DNA from: DATDIC01 sp963764525
Lineage (GTDB): Bacteria > Pseudomonadota > Alphaproteobacteria > Acetobacterales > Acetobacteraceae
Direction: 5' to 3'
Assembly: GCA_963764525.1 (NCBI GenBank)
Contig: CAVXTC010000035.1
Span: 1-64,000, forward strand
Length of the DNA stretch: 64,000 bases
Of this stretch, positions 10,097 through 21,203 are shown in pieces (the stretch's first letter is position 1; each line of letters opens with the position of its first letter). The translations under genes were made by a program, and so were the position numbers. The notes under the pieces are model-generated. The model made no database searches. It was not told the origin of the DNA and saw nothing but the letters and a program-made list of their open reading frames with translations.

Positions 10097-11284
10097 TCAT
10101 TCGCCCCCGACGCTCAGGCCCGGCAGACTGGCCACGGCTGGTGCCGACGCCGGCCGCGCGCGCGTCCAGTTCCGCATCCGGATCAGCAGCGGCGTTTCGA
10201 TGAACCGGAAACTGAGCAGGCCCCACACCAATGCCAGCCCGACCGCGAGGCAAAGGGCAGCGGCGTGATTGCCCGGTGAAGTCCCCGCCAGCATCCGCGC
10301 CCAGACGTGCCCGACCGCCGCCAGCACCAGGATGTGCGACAGATAGAGCGAATAGGACGCATCCCCCAGCATCACGACCGGACGGGGGAAGCGCCGGTAC
10401 CCGGCCTGCTCGACGCCGAGCACGCCGGCGACCAGGAAGGTGGACGAGGTGCCGTAGATCAGCACGCGTCCCCAGCCGAGCGGAAACGGCATGCCCAGCC
10501 GGGCGAGCGCGACCGAACCGCCGGCAAACCCGGCCAGGCCCAGCACGATACAGGCGACCGCGGCGCCAGCGCGGAGCCGGCGCACCGACAGCGCGACGAA
10601 ACAGCCGGCAATGAACTCCAGGATCAGCGGCGAGAAGAACAGTCCGAGGAACGGCCCAAGGAGGGGATCATCCGTCGTGCCGATCAGCCGGTTGCCGGCG
10701 ACGATCACCGCCGCCCAAACCAGCAGCGCCGGCGCAAGCTGGGATTCCTTCAGCCATCGCACGGCCAGTGAGAACACCAGGTAGAAGAACATCTCGAACA
10801 CCAGCGTCCAGGCGACCAGCAGCAGCGGCAGGTTGCGCTGCGGCAGCAGCAGGAAGGACCGCAGCACGTCCGGCCGCGCGTGGCTGGAATTGACGATCGT
10901 CGGGTCCACCAGGAACACCGCCAGCACCGCGGCGCAGTACACCCAGTAGATCGGGTAGATGCGGATGCAACGTTGGCGCAAGAATCGGCCGGCCTCACCG
11001 CTGCGGGCGAAACGCCCGGCGGTGACGGTGGCGATGATGAAGCCGCTGATCACGAAGAACAGATCGACGCCGGACATGCCGTATTCGACGGCGGCTGGCG
11101 CGATCGCCGCACCGGTCTCGTATTTCTGCTCGAACAGCAGCAGGTGGGAGATCACCACGGCAAAGGCGGCCAGTGCGCGCAGGCACTGGATGCCGAGGAA
11201 TTGTCTTTCATGGCCGGCCCCGTGGCGCTCGCGCTGCGGGCGAAAGTTGCGGTTCGGGGCTGAACAGACGTGGATGCCTGGCAT
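10097..11284 (-). CDS. Acyltransferase 3 family (OafA/YrhL-like) membrane protein
   Basis: Integral membrane O-acyltransferase that modifies sugars of surface polysaccharides. The family opening (GIQCLRALAAFAVVISH) and the DLFFVISGF motif, with the conserved R/E positions, are present. About ten hydrophobic helices follow, ending with the SFRFIETPL motif typical of the family. The in-frame start is at 11284, but the first ~25 residues look non-coding. A better-placed ATG at 11211 is one frame off, suggesting a one-base error near 11207. It is transcribed after the neighbouring acyltransferase and before the O-antigen ligase-like gene (47 bp). Confidence 0.82.
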   Translation of the reverse strand: MPGIHVCSAPNRNFRPQRERHGAGHERQFLGIQCLRALAAFAVVISHLLLFEQKYETGAAIAPAAVEYGMSGVDLFFVISGFIIATVTAGRFARSGEAGRFLRQRCIRIYPIYWVYCAAVLAVFLVDPTIVNSSHARPDVLRSFLLLPQRNLPLLLVAWTLVFEMFFYLVFSLAVRWLKESQLAPALLVWAAVIVAGNRLIGTTDDPLLGPFLGLFFSPLILEFIAGCFVALSVRRLRAGAAVACIVLGLAGFAGGSVALARLGMPFPLGWGRVLIYGTSSTFLVAGVLGVEQAGYRRFPRPVVMLGDASYSLYLSHILVLAAVGHVWARMLAGTSPGNHAAALCLAVGLALVWGLLSFRFIETPLLIRMRNWTRARPASAPAVASLPGLSVGGE

Positions 11285-11373
11285 TCGCCGGGCATGACGA
11301 GGGGGGCGCCCATGGGGTTCATTGCGTGGGGCTCATTGCGCGGGGCTCATTGGGGCGCGTCATCGGGTGGTGC

Positions 11374-12519
11374 TCATTGCGGCGACAGCGCTCCGGTCAG
11401 CGGTGCCTCCGCCTCGGCCGGCGCCAGCGGGGCGGTCGGCCGGATCAGCCGTTCGGCGCGGCGGACATAAGCGCGGGACGGTTTTTCCAGCCAGCGGAAG
11501 GCGAGCCACGCGCCGATCAACAGCGCCGCATAGACCGCAATCATGGTGATCACCGGGGCCGCCTCGCCGAACAGCGGGATCAGCTTCGCGTCCAGCACGT
11601 CGCGGGGGCGCAGGAAACGGGCGTGCAACAGGTAGATCGCGTAGGACAACTCGCCGGCCAGGAACACCGGGGCGCAGCCGAAGAAGCGCTGTACCGGCCC
11701 GGTGCCAAGCGCCAAGGCCAGCACCATCGGCGGGAACAGGGCCACCAGGAACAGGTCGGTTCCGGGCCGCATCAGCAGCGCCGCAATCCCCGCGGCGATC
11801 AGCACGCCGGAGACGGGATGGCCGGCGAACCGCCGGACCGTGACGTCGCCGGCCAGCCGGAAGGCGATGAGGCCGAGGCTGAACTCGGCGATGCAGCGGG
11901 CCACGGAAATCCCCGGGCCGTAGATATCCAGCGGGCCGTTGCGGGCCGGCTCGGCCGAGGGCAGCCAGGCCATGGCGATCACGCAGGCGGCGGCCGCCAC
12001 GCCGGTCGCCAGCGCCGCACGCGGCCGGCCGAACAGGGTGACCGCGGCGAGCAGCGGGAACAACAGGTAGGCGGCCCATTCCGTGGAGATCGACCAGGCC
12101 GGCCCGTCGATGCTGGCGGCGAACCCCCAGGCCTGCACCATCAGCAGGTTGAACCCGAGCGCCGGGCCGAGCCGGCCGACCGGTTCATGCGATACGCCGA
12201 GCGCCAGCAGCGCGCCCATGGCCAGCGTGATCGCCGCGTAGAGCGGATAGACCCGGGCGATGCGGCGGATCAGGAAGCGGACATAGCTGCGCGCATCCCA
12301 GCTTCGCAGCATCTCCCCATAGGACAGCGCGATCACGTAGCCGCTGAGGACGAAGAACAGATCGACCGCCAGATACCCGTGCGCCACGATGATGCCGCCG
12401 AGTCCGCCGATGCGCAGCGCGGCCGGCGCCTCCGGCCCGTTCAGGTGATAGACCGCGACGAGCAGCGCCGCGACGCCGCGGATGCCGGTCAGCGGCCTGA
12501 TTTCGTCGCGAGTCGCCAC
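11374..12519 (-). CDS. Acyltransferase 3 family (OafA/YrhL-like) membrane protein
   Basis: 381 residues from a GTG at 12519, chosen because AGGAGG lies six bases upstream; an ATG at 12597 has no such site. The opening LTGIRGVAALLVAVYHL and the motif DLFFVLSGYVIAL are diagnostic of acyltransferase 3 proteins. About ten membrane helices follow, with the closing FRWLEKPSR. It is likely co-transcribed with the second acyltransferase and the O-antigen ligase-like gene, and would decorate the same glycan. The donor group (acetyl or succinyl) is unknown. Confidence 0.85.
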   Translation of the reverse strand: MATRDEIRPLTGIRGVAALLVAVYHLNGPEAPAALRIGGLGGIIVAHGYLAVDLFFVLSGYVIALSYGEMLRSWDARSYVRFLIRRIARVYPLYAAITLAMGALLALGVSHEPVGRLGPALGFNLLMVQAWGFAASIDGPAWSISTEWAAYLLFPLLAAVTLFGRPRAALATGVAAAACVIAMAWLPSAEPARNGPLDIYGPGISVARCIAEFSLGLIAFRLAGDVTVRRFAGHPVSGVLIAAGIAALLMRPGTDLFLVALFPPMVLALALGTGPVQRFFGCAPVFLAGELSYAIYLLHARFLRPRDVLDAKLIPLFGEAAPVITMIAVYAALLIGAWLAFRWLEKPSRAYVRRAERLIRPTAPLAPAEAEAPLTGALSPQ

Positions 12520-12686
12520 GCCTGGCCTCCTGGCCTGCCTCCTGGAAGGGACGCCAGCGGAGATGCAATCAAGGGGCCGGGATGCCGGGCGGTTCACTCA
12601 ATGGCGCGTGATACCGCTATGCGAGCGGGCTCGCGAGGCAGGCGTCGGTCCCGTCGCATGACGTTGATCGCGATGGGTTAATGAGG

Positions 12687-12716
12687 TTGCAATGACTGTG
12701 GGCTGCTGGCTATCCT
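12687..12716 (+). promoter_or_regulatory. Candidate sigma70-type promoter for the 12.8-19.8 kb cluster
   Basis: TTGCAA at 12687-12692 and TATCCT at 12711-12716 are separated by 18 bases, about 85 bp before the first gene of the unknown cluster. Similarity to the consensus is moderate. No other regulatory site was noticed in 12520-12801. Confidence 0.25.
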
Positions 12717-12801
12717 GGCCTCCGGATGGCTCAATGGGTCGGTCGTTGCGTAATGTCGGCTAATCATCGCGCCTCGACGCCGAGAGATCAGGATCATTTC
12801 G

Positions 12802-13536
12802 ATGAGTGACGACGCGAAGCGCGAATGGCTGATCCGTGCGCTCGGGTTCAGGTTCACCGAGGACGGCGGAGCGCTGTCTCGCACGGACCTGATGGAGAGG
12901 TTGCAGATTTTGAACGAGGACGCGCGCGCCCACGATGCGCGCGACGCGCTTGCGGAACCCCTGAAGGCCGCCGCCATCGCAGTGAAGGCGAACGCGGACA
13001 ATGCCGTCGAACTGCTGGAAATACTGGAGCAGCGGTTCGCGGAGTTGGCCCGCAGCAAGCGCATGGCCGAGGTCAACCAAACCGCGAAGAATGCCACGAT
13101 ATCGGCCAAGGCCGGGCTGGTAGGGTTGGCGAAGATGCGCCTGAAGCTGCAGGCGGCCCGCTCGAGCTACGACATGGCGGTCAGCAACCTCGAGACATCC
13201 CGCGACGCACTGCTGAACCACCCGGATTTCGCAAACGACCCGCGCAGCAAGGACCCTGAGTTCCTGAAGAACGCGGCTGCCGTTGCCGAGCGTGTGCCCG
13301 ACATCGAGGTCGTCGCGAACGAGGTAAAGGAGGTGCTCGACGACATGACCAACGCCGTTGACCTCGAGGCGCGCACGGCCCTGGCGCAGCAAGCGGTCGC
13401 AAGCATCGGGACCTATCGGGCGAAGTTGACCGACCCCATTCTCACGGTGATGGAAAACACGCCCGCCGGATCGTTCCCGATCCTCAGCGTGTTGTCCGGC
13501 GCGCTCGACGACCTCGCCAACGCCTTGCGGGCGTGA
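12802..13536 (+). CDS. Unrecognised helical protein, first gene of a three-gene cluster
   Basis: 244 residues, intact frame, ATG at 12802 with a weak AGGATC ahead. I recognise no domain. There is no signal peptide or membrane helix. Composition is rich in Ala, Leu, Glu, Lys and Arg, and long stretches (about residues 50-125) have heptad-like spacing suggesting coiled coils. A short Gly/Pro turn, NTPAGSFPILSVLSGALDD, ends the protein before a last helix. It is 64 bp upstream of the next, much larger coiled-coil gene on the same strand, so the two are probably co-transcribed. Confidence 0.75.
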   Translation: MSDDAKREWLIRALGFRFTEDGGALSRTDLMERLQILNEDARAHDARDALAEPLKAAAIAVKANADNAVELLEILEQRFAELARSKRMAEVNQTAKNATISAKAGLVGLAKMRLKLQAARSSYDMAVSNLETSRDALLNHPDFANDPRSKDPEFLKNAAAVAERVPDIEVVANEVKEVLDDMTNAVDLEARTALAQQAVASIGTYRAKLTDPILTVMENTPAGSFPILSVLSGALDDLANALRA

Positions 13537-13600
13537 GATTTCGCCACACCCGAGCCTGCCCGCGACAACACAAAATAACATTCAGCAACGGAGCGCACAG

Positions 13601-16600
13601 ATGAGCGACCACGGTACCGGCGTTCTCGACGACGATCAATCGACGAACAAGAGTTCGAAGCAGGTTGACGAGCTGAAGCACGAGCAGGACCTCGTCGTCG
13701 CGCAAAACACGCTTTATTTCAACACGATCGGCTTGAAGAACAGCACGAGGGATCAGGATAAGGTCAGCAAGTCCCGTGGCAATAAAAGCAAACTGGAGAG
13801 TTATTCCAAAGAGCAGGAGGGAAGCAGGAACAAGCGAAGTCGGACCTCAGATTTCAGACTCTCTACGAGGACCTGCTGCTGAAGTTTGACGCCGGGATAA
13901 AGACCCTGGCGCAAGCGGGGCCAGGGACCGATACGATAGCCGACGATGTGGGACGGACGCGTACAACTGCGCGCCAGCTCGTCAAGGGCGCGAAGCCCAA
14001 TTACAAACTGGCCTACGAGACGCTGCAGAAACAGGATCTGGGCAAAGTCCTCCAGGCCGTACCGGCGCTTGTAAAAAAGGCGAACGAACTCTTCGAGACC
14101 CAGGCCAAGAAGTCATACGATGAATATGCATCTCTGAAAAACAAATTGCGCACCGCACCGTTGTCTCAGGGAGTTAAGGAAGACTTTGAGCAGAGATTGC
14201 TTGCGGCGGTCGTACCTGGCAAAGGCCCCCGCCAGGGATCCGGGCAAACTCGACATCAACTGCCTTGGCAAGCTGCAAAGCGTCGGCACGGAACTGAACA
14301 AGGCCATCCAGGACGCGCAGACCGCCAAGAAGAACTATGATGAGCTGTCCAAGGCCGGAACTGGGCGGACGAAACTTCTGAAGACCGCTCCGGGCAATCT
14401 GGAGGAATTCAATGACGCCGTGATGGCGGATCTGCGGCGCAAGCGGCAGAACGCGACGACTGCCTACGATCTGATGGATTATCCGCTGGCCCTGGCATCG
14501 CTGCGGGCCCTCGCGAACGAGTGCCAGGAGTGGCAGCAAAAGCTCGAAGCCGAACTGATCGGCAGCTACCGTGACTGGGCCGAGCAGAAGGGGGCGCTGA
14601 AGCTCGCGGTGACAGAGGCCGACACACTGGCGAAGAGCACCACCGCCCCGCAAGAACTCATTGATCAGGCGGCCGGGTTTGCCAAGGAGCTCGGAGAACT
14701 GGCCGCCGCGAAGCCTAAGCCCGGGCGCGAGTGCAATGAAGCGGTTGACCGTTTCGAGACCTTGAAGATCAAGCTTGGCGGGCTGACCAGCAGGGCGAGT
14801 GACAGCACCGGGTTCGCCGCCGCCAGGGCGCCACGCGTGCAAGCCGAACGACGACAAGATGATCGAGGTGTCAACGGCGCTGAACAACCTTGAGCAGAAG
14901 TTGACCCAGCGCATGGATATCGATCAGGCGCTGCGCGAGAAGGCCCTGGGGCTGCTGAAGACCCGGCTGAAGGATATTCTGAACGAATGGATAGATCGCA
15001 AACTGAAGGCCTTCGACTTTGTCTCGCTGGACGCACAGACGATCGCCGACCAACTGCAGGCGCTTGCCGCCGACATCGCCGACAGCGCGGACGATGATGA
15101 GATCGCGATCCTGGCCAAAAGTCCGGAACTCGAGCGCGCCCAGACCGAGCTGCGGACGGCCATGGATGACGCCATGAAGGTTCAGCTCAAAATCATGAGC
15201 TTCAATCCCGAGGAAGCGCTGGCCAACCGCGAGTTCCTCGGACAGGTGTCGCAGATGCTGGCGAGCAGCGACGATCCGCGGCTGCTGGATTCGGTGCGCG
15301 ACCAACTGCTTGATGAGATCAAGCGCCAAAAAGGCCTGACGGTATTTGCCGACCAGCGGATCGAGCGAACTGCGGGCCACGATCGACGAGCATCTGAAGC
15401 CGGTGCCGCGGCAATTTGAACGAACAGGGCACGCTGATCGGAAAATTGCGCGGCGGCGACGCTCGCACGGCCTTCGAAGCGATGCAGGGAACGCTGCAGA
15501 CGGAGTACGACTTCGGTGGTGGCAATGAGCGCGTCGGACCAGATCTCGGTGCTTGAACAGGCCGCTGCGGATGCCGAGGGACTGGCGCTGGAAGCCGACA
15601 GTTCCTGCTGCGAGAATTGAAGCGCAAGCCGGTCGATGATCCTTACGAACCGACCGGGGTCAAGGAAATCAAGGATCTGCTTCTTTTCCTCGAGAAGATG
15701 CTGAACGACTTCAAAAACCGCCAAGGAATACATGATCGTGACGTATTCCGGGATCGAGGAAAGGTTGCAGTTGGCGCTGGAGAACCTTGGCAAATCGACG
15801 ATGGCGGCGATGACCAAGGAGCTGCGTGCGATCCGCTCGAATATCGACAAGATGCGCGACGAGGCCGAGACGGCGAAGGAACGCTACAAGGGCGAGCAGG
15901 GCTTCCAGGCCGAAGTGAAGGCGATCGAGAAGCAGCTCGAAAACAAGCTGTTGACGGAAAATGCTCCCGCGTACGCCAAAAAGGCGAAGGCAGACCTTGA
16001 GACACTCAAGAAGAACGCGAAGTTCGAGGGCGGATACGATGGCGCGACGGCGGACGCCGTGAAGATGAAGATAGAGCTTGGCAAGATGCTGGCCAGTGCG
16101 AAGAACGCGCGGGATATCCCGGTGCTGATCGTCGAGAAGGAAACCGTGATCGCCGGTGAAAATGCCAAGGAGGAGTTGCAGAAGACCAAGTGGGACGCCG
16201 AACTGGAGATCGTCAAGAACGATCTGGAGGCGTCCAAATCGATCAATCCGAAGGAGATCAAGGGGCTGAAGTCCCTGGTCCGGGATGCCAGGAAGGCGGT
16301 CGAGAAATCACACGACTACGGGATGGGCCGCTCGCAACTGGAGCAGGTCCGCACCAAGCTCGCGTTGCTCCAGCAGAACCCTGGTGGGCTGGCCATCGCC
16401 GCGCGCAATCAGCTTCCCGGGGTGAATGCCTTGTACCGCAAGGCGGTGATGGAGTTCGGCAAGACGCTGACTGACCTGGAAAAGAATGTCAGCGCGAAAC
16501 TTGAGGAGGCGGACAGGGGGACGTTCTCGAAGCAAGTGGTCGAGGTGCGGAGTCTGCTCAATCCGGCGCTGTTCGCGCCGTATATCAAGACCATCACGAC

Positions 16601-16805
16601 CGCGGAGGACGACAAGAAGCGATCCACCGCGCGCGAGAAGGCGCTGCGTGGGGCGCGGCAGATGATGACCTATGTCAAGAGCGATTACCGCATGCGCGAA
16701 TTGGCGCGTGCGCCGGCCAGCGTGGATCAGAAGATGGCGGGGGTCGTCTCGAAAGTATTTCTGGCTTTGCTGAACCTTGAAAATAACTTGCTGGTTTCGC
16801 TCTGA
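13601..16805 (+). CDS. Large unrecognised coiled-coil protein, second gene of the cluster (frame broken repeatedly)
   Basis: Protein-like sequence continues across all three frames from the ATG at 13601 to the TGA at 16803-16805. Breaks lie near 13815, 14215, 14830, 15360, 15415, 15520, 15605 and 15722. Joined, it would be about 1,070 residues. It is charged, Lys/Glu/Leu/Ala rich, with almost no glycine or aromatic residues, and looks like a series of long helices (for example around 14870-15330 and 15740-16780). No signal peptide, membrane segment, nucleotide-binding motif or known family is visible. Eight breaks could mean decay, but coding character is kept between all of them, and other genes in the window that should be intact show the same one-base breaks. 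The next gene starts 15 bp downstream. Confidence 0.65.
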
Positions 16806-16820
16806 GCGGAGGACGGCGGC

Positions 16821-19779
16821 ATGGCACTGACCGAACAAGAGGCCGAGTGGACCGTGCGATTCAGCGCCGGCGCCGTGCAGGCGCGGGCGATCGGGGCGTC
16901 GCCGAAGAAGAGCAAGGCCGAAGATCTGGAAGAAAAGCTGCGACGCGCGCGCGACAAGGAGGAGGTCAAGGAGCAGGCGCTGAAGGACATGCTCCTGGAA
17001 AAGACGCTTGCGGCTGATCGACAAGCGCCGGGAGGAATTGCGCGAGACGACCCAGGCGACGGTGGAGCGTAAGGACGGAGCGGCAAGAAGAAAAAGGAGC
17101 AGCTCCGCCACAAGGACGGCAAGCAGCAGAAGGCGACCGATACCGGCAACATGAAGGGCGTGACGAAGATCACGTATGACGGTTCCAAGGGAAAGGACCA
17201 CTCCGGGTCTGACGTCGATACCTCGGGGATGACACCGCAACGGCCGCTGGACTGGTGGGCACGATGATGTCAGCGCCCCATTCAACGTCAAGAAGAACGC
17301 CGGGCCGGAGGCCAAGGGGCTGAAGCTGCTCAGCGAGAGCGTCGCCTGGGTGCAGGCACAGGCCGACGAACTGGCCGAGGTCACGGTCATGCGCAGCACG
17401 CTGCCCGAGGGGGCGGACGATATCGTGCTGGCGAAGCAGAAGCTGTTCACCGGGAAGGAACTCACCGACGAGATCTTCACGCCGCTGGTCCGCGACAAGG
17501 TGCTCGGGGAGACGCTGGTACCCGACAAATACAGCAAGACCCAGCAAATGCTGGACGGGTCGGACGATTATTACATCAAGGAGTGCAAGGAGAAGGGCCG
17601 CGCGCCGGCCACCGGGGCCGCCGAATTGACCAAGGGACTGATCGGCGTCGCCGGCAGCGTGGCGACCACGATCTTCAGCGGAATGGGCGCGGTGAAGGAC
17701 GGCCAGGACGCGATGAACAACGCGAACTGGTCGAAGGACCAGGTCGCCGAATATAATGACATCACCAACGGCGTGGTTGCGGTGTTGCAGGGCGCGGTCG
17801 ATCTGACCGACAAGGGCATCGAGGCCGCCAAGGCCCGCGACTTCGACGAAAGCGCGTTCAGCTCGGTGGTCAGCAACATCGGCACCGGGATTGGCAAGAT
17901 CGTCGGCGGCGCGACCGGTAACGAGAGCATCGGCGGCATCGTGCAGTTGGCCATCGATGGCTCCGCAAAGCTGGTGCAGATCAACGTGACGATGAAGAAA
18001 TGGGCTGCGGACCCCAAGGGCGATCCACCGGTTGCGGCCATGCTGTCCATCTTCGGCGGCGTTCTGTCCGACGGGTTCGGCACGCTCAGTGATCTGCCCG
18101 GTCAGACGACCGATCAATGCAACGCCTGGGCGAATATGGGCACCGGCATCTCGGCTGCTTTCAGCGTGCGGCCAAGGGTTTCGAAACCAAGATCGTGCTG
18201 GCGATCAAGAACGGCAACTGGAAGGAAGCTTTCGCCTTCCTTGAGGAAGCCGCGGGCCAGGCCGCCAAGGCGGCGGATGCCGGGGTCGACACCAACAACC
18301 TGTTCAACTCGGCGACGGATCTTATCGGGCCAGGACAGCGCGATCAAGGACCAGACGGACTTCAACACGGCCTCCGACAACATGCAGAAGGCGCTCAACA
18401 CGCTGTCCGACCTCAAGAAGGATTCGGATGACCCGTTGCTGCAGACCAAGCGGGAGCAGACGGTGGCTGCCGGGAAAAAGAAAATCGAGGAGATGAAGAA
18501 GGCCGCCGAGAAGGCGAAAGAGCAGGCCACCGAGGAGGAAATCAAGGCGATCACCGGGCGCCTCGCGGAAGAAAAGAAGGAGTACGAGGCGGCGCTGAAA
18601 TGCCTCGGCTCAAAAAGTCCTGACGATGCGCAGTACAAGACGATTGCCAAGCTGATCGAACAGATCGAGCGCGACAGGGCGATCTGGAACGGGCTGAGCG
18701 CCATGTTCGGCGCCGGCATCGGCCTGGCCAGTGGCGTGACCGAGGCGATCACGACCATCGCGTCGTCGGTCGCGCCGCCGCTCAAGGCCGCAGGCCAGTT
18801 GATGAAATTCATCATCAACCTGAAGGCCGCTGCGGACCGCTGCGAGGCGTGGCTGACCTGGCGCGAGGGACGCAAGGATGCAGTGAGCGCGGTGAGCCCG
18901 TACGCCACGTCGATCGAGAACTTCATCCAGAACCAGGGCACGCAGTTCGCCCACTACTCGATCCAGGCCGCGGCAAACGCAATCAACGCGCTGTTGTCCG
19001 CAGCCGAGATGTCACCGGTTGGTCCGGCTTTCACTGCAGCGAGCGCCGGCGTGACCGCCACGGCGGCACTGGAGGACACGCTCTACAAATTCAAGAAGCA
19101 GCAGGATTTGCGCAAGGCGTGGCGCGCGACCCGCAAGGCGCTGGATCCGGCGAACAAGGGCGACCGCAGGATGCGGCTGCTGGTGCGCGAGATCAATCCG
19201 ACCCTGGCGAAATACACCATCGCCTACGGCGCGCTGATCGATGAGGACCCGGTCGCGATCACCGCGATGAACCGTATCGGCCTGGATCGCGAGACGTTGA
19301 CGCGTGCCGGCGACGGCGTGAAGGACGTGAAGAAATACCTGGAAACGCTGTATCCGGACGATGGGTCGGTGCTGGTCAAGTTGGCGTTCGAGGCCATCAA
19401 GACAAAGCTTCCCGATCCGGCGCTGAACAGCAAGACATGGCAATTGACCTACGTGATGCTGCAACGTGACGCCAAGCTGGCAGGGCAGAACCCGCCTGAA
19501 ATCGTCGGCAATCTGAGTCTGGTCGAGACGTTGAAGCCCAAGGTGACCGACAAGGTCATGCGGGACCAGTCGAAGACCGACATCCAGTCGGACCTGATCG
19601 ACGCGCTGAAAGCTCTGAACAGGGCGTTCCTCAGCTATCGGCCGGCCGATGTCACCGGCGAACCAATCGACGCGGTGAAGGAGATTTGCGGCTTCTACGC
19701 CGATCTCGCGGCCGCCGCGATCACGACCGTTGAGATGGATATCGAAGAGGCTGAAGTGAAGCTCAAGAAGGCCGCGTGA
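16821..19779 (+). CDS. Large unrecognised helical protein with Gly/Ala-rich hydrophobic segments, third gene of the cluster (frame broken)
   Basis: The ATG at 16821 follows GGAGG. The frame shifts near 17010, 17085 and 17265, and a pair of compensating shifts lies near 18160 and 18335. Joined it is ~985 residues. The first ~100 residues are Lys/Glu-rich coiled coil. The middle and C-terminal parts contain Gly/Ala-rich hydrophobic stretches at about 17620-17700, 17860-17960, 18020-18090, 18690-18790 and 19010-19080. These could be buried helices or membrane-inserting segments. The rest is helical. No known domain was recognised. The 15-bp spacing to the previous gene supports one operon. Functional guesses (structural assembly, pore-forming helical complex) are not supported by any motif. 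Confidence 0.7.
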
Positions 19780-20196
19780 TGTGGATCGGCGTCCGAATTT
19801 GGCTCTAACTCACTCTCGGAGCAGTTCTGGGTGCGGCGGGCAGGACGGAGGAGGAATTCGCCGGTTCGCAGGTGGCGTTCGGGCGCCCAAAAGTTAATCG
19901 GCGCTCCGAGGCAGCAGAGCGTAGGACCGAACAGGAGCAGGCACGATAGTTTCACCTGGACCTCGGTGATTCCCTTGGCCCGTGTCCTTGATTCCGGTGT
20001 CTCACTCCAGAAGGCAGTCCAAAGCGCATTTTGCCGAAAGTGGCTGTCCTGCGCAGATCAGTCATCGGCTTGCAATTCGCCGATGCAGCCGCCAAATCGG
20101 CGAAGTACCGGGAATGGCGCGGAGACGGCTGCCGGCACGAGGAGCGCAGACCCAGACGCTCCGCTATTGTGGCCCGCAACAGATGGACCAACCCAC
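19780..20196. other. Gene-free stretch between the unknown cluster and trxB
   Basis: About 417 bp without a credible coding frame. It should contain the terminator of the cluster and the trxB promoter, but I could not point to either with confidence. Confidence 0.4.
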
Positions 20197-21177
20197 ATGA
20201 CCGAGACCCACCGTACCCCCGTGCTGATCATCGGCGCCGGTCCGGCCGGCTATACCGCGGCGATTTATGCCGCGCGGGCCAGCCTGTCGCCCATCCTGGT
20301 GACCGGGCTGCAACCGGGCGGCCAGCTCACGATCACCACCGACGTAGAGAATTACCCAGGGTTTGCCGACGTGATCCAAGGCCCGTGGCTGATGGAGCAG
20401 ATGGCGGAGCAGGCCCAGCATGTCGGCACGCGGATCGTCAACGACCTGATCACGGAGGTCGATTTTTCCGCCATTCCGCTGCGCTGCCGCGGCGATTCCG
20501 GGGATTTGTTCCTGGCCGATGCGGTGATCATCGCCACCGGCGCGCAGGCCCGCTGGCTCGGCCTGCCAGCCGAGCAGCACCTGGCCGGACGTGGCGTGTC
20601 GGCCTGCGCCACCTGCGACGGGTTCTTCTTCCGCGGCAAATCGGTGGTCGTGGTGGGCGGCGGCAACACCGCGGTGGAGGAGGCGCTGTTCCTGACCCAC
20701 CACGCCGAGCACGTGACGCTGATCCATCGCCGCGGCACGCTGCGGGCGGAGAAGATCCTGCAGGCGCGGCTGTTCGCTCACCCGAAGATCAGCGTCGTGT
20801 GGGACAGCGTGGTCGAGGATATCCTGGGCGCCGGCCAGCCGGAGAGCGTGATCGGCGTGCGGCTGAGGAATGTCAGGACCGGCGCGGTGTCGGTGCTACC
20901 GACGGACGGCGTGTTCGTGGCGATCGGGCACGTGCCGAACACCTCGATGTTTGCCGGACAGGTGGTGATGGATGGCGAGGGGTACATCGTCACGGCTTCC
21001 GGAACGACGCAAAGCTCGGCGGTCGGGGTGTTCGCGGCGGGCGATGTGCAGGACAAGGTGTTCCGCCAGGCGGTCACCGCCGCCGGGACCGGCTGCATGG
21101 CGGCGCTGGAGGCGGAGAAACACCTGGCCGCGGTGACCGAGGCGCCGCTGCTGGCCACGGCCGCCGCTGCCGGGTAG
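20197..21177 (+). CDS. trxB: Thioredoxin-disulfide reductase
   Basis: 326-residue flavoenzyme that uses NADPH to reduce thioredoxin in the cytoplasm. The FAD-binding GAGPAG (residues 13-18) and NADPH-binding GGGNTA (154-159) motifs are present. The redox-active CATC site is at 137-140, followed by D, as in bacterial TrxB. The C-terminal FAD motif AAGDVQD is also visible. The ATG at 20197 gives the normal TrxB length; the frame is open further upstream but lacks protein character. The TAG stop is supplied by the first bases of a family-1 palindromic repeat arm. Monocistronic in appearance. Confidence 0.95.
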   Translation: MTETHRTPVLIIGAGPAGYTAAIYAARASLSPILVTGLQPGGQLTITTDVENYPGFADVIQGPWLMEQMAEQAQHVGTRIVNDLITEVDFSAIPLRCRGDSGDLFLADAVIIATGAQARWLGLPAEQHLAGRGVSACATCDGFFFRGKSVVVVGGGNTAVEEALFLTHHAEHVTLIHRRGTLRAEKILQARLFAHPKISVVWDSVVEDILGAGQPESVIGVRLRNVRTGAVSVLPTDGVFVAIGHVPNTSMFAGQVVMDGEGYIVTASGTTQSSAVGVFAAGDVQDKVFRQAVTAAGTGCMAALEAEKHLAAVTEAPLLATAAAAG

Positions 21178-21203
21178 GGCGGAACAGCGCAGCGCATTCC
21201 GCC
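21174..21203. repeat. Palindromic repeat, family 1 (single arm, copy 3)
   Basis: One 30-base arm (GTAGGGCGGAACAGCGCAGC...) matching 2919-2948 and 5854-5883. The opposite arm is missing. As at 2919, its TAG forms the stop codon of the gene before it. Confidence 0.8.

Noticed and set aside
11280..11373. GGGCTCATTG-like degenerate tandem words between the two acyltransferase genes
   Set aside because: Repeats are short and imperfect, and no function or element type could be supported.
17170..18117. 315-codon reverse frame inside the third cluster gene
   Set aside because: The forward strand is more protein-like on both sides of the frame breaks; the reverse frame lacks a start site.
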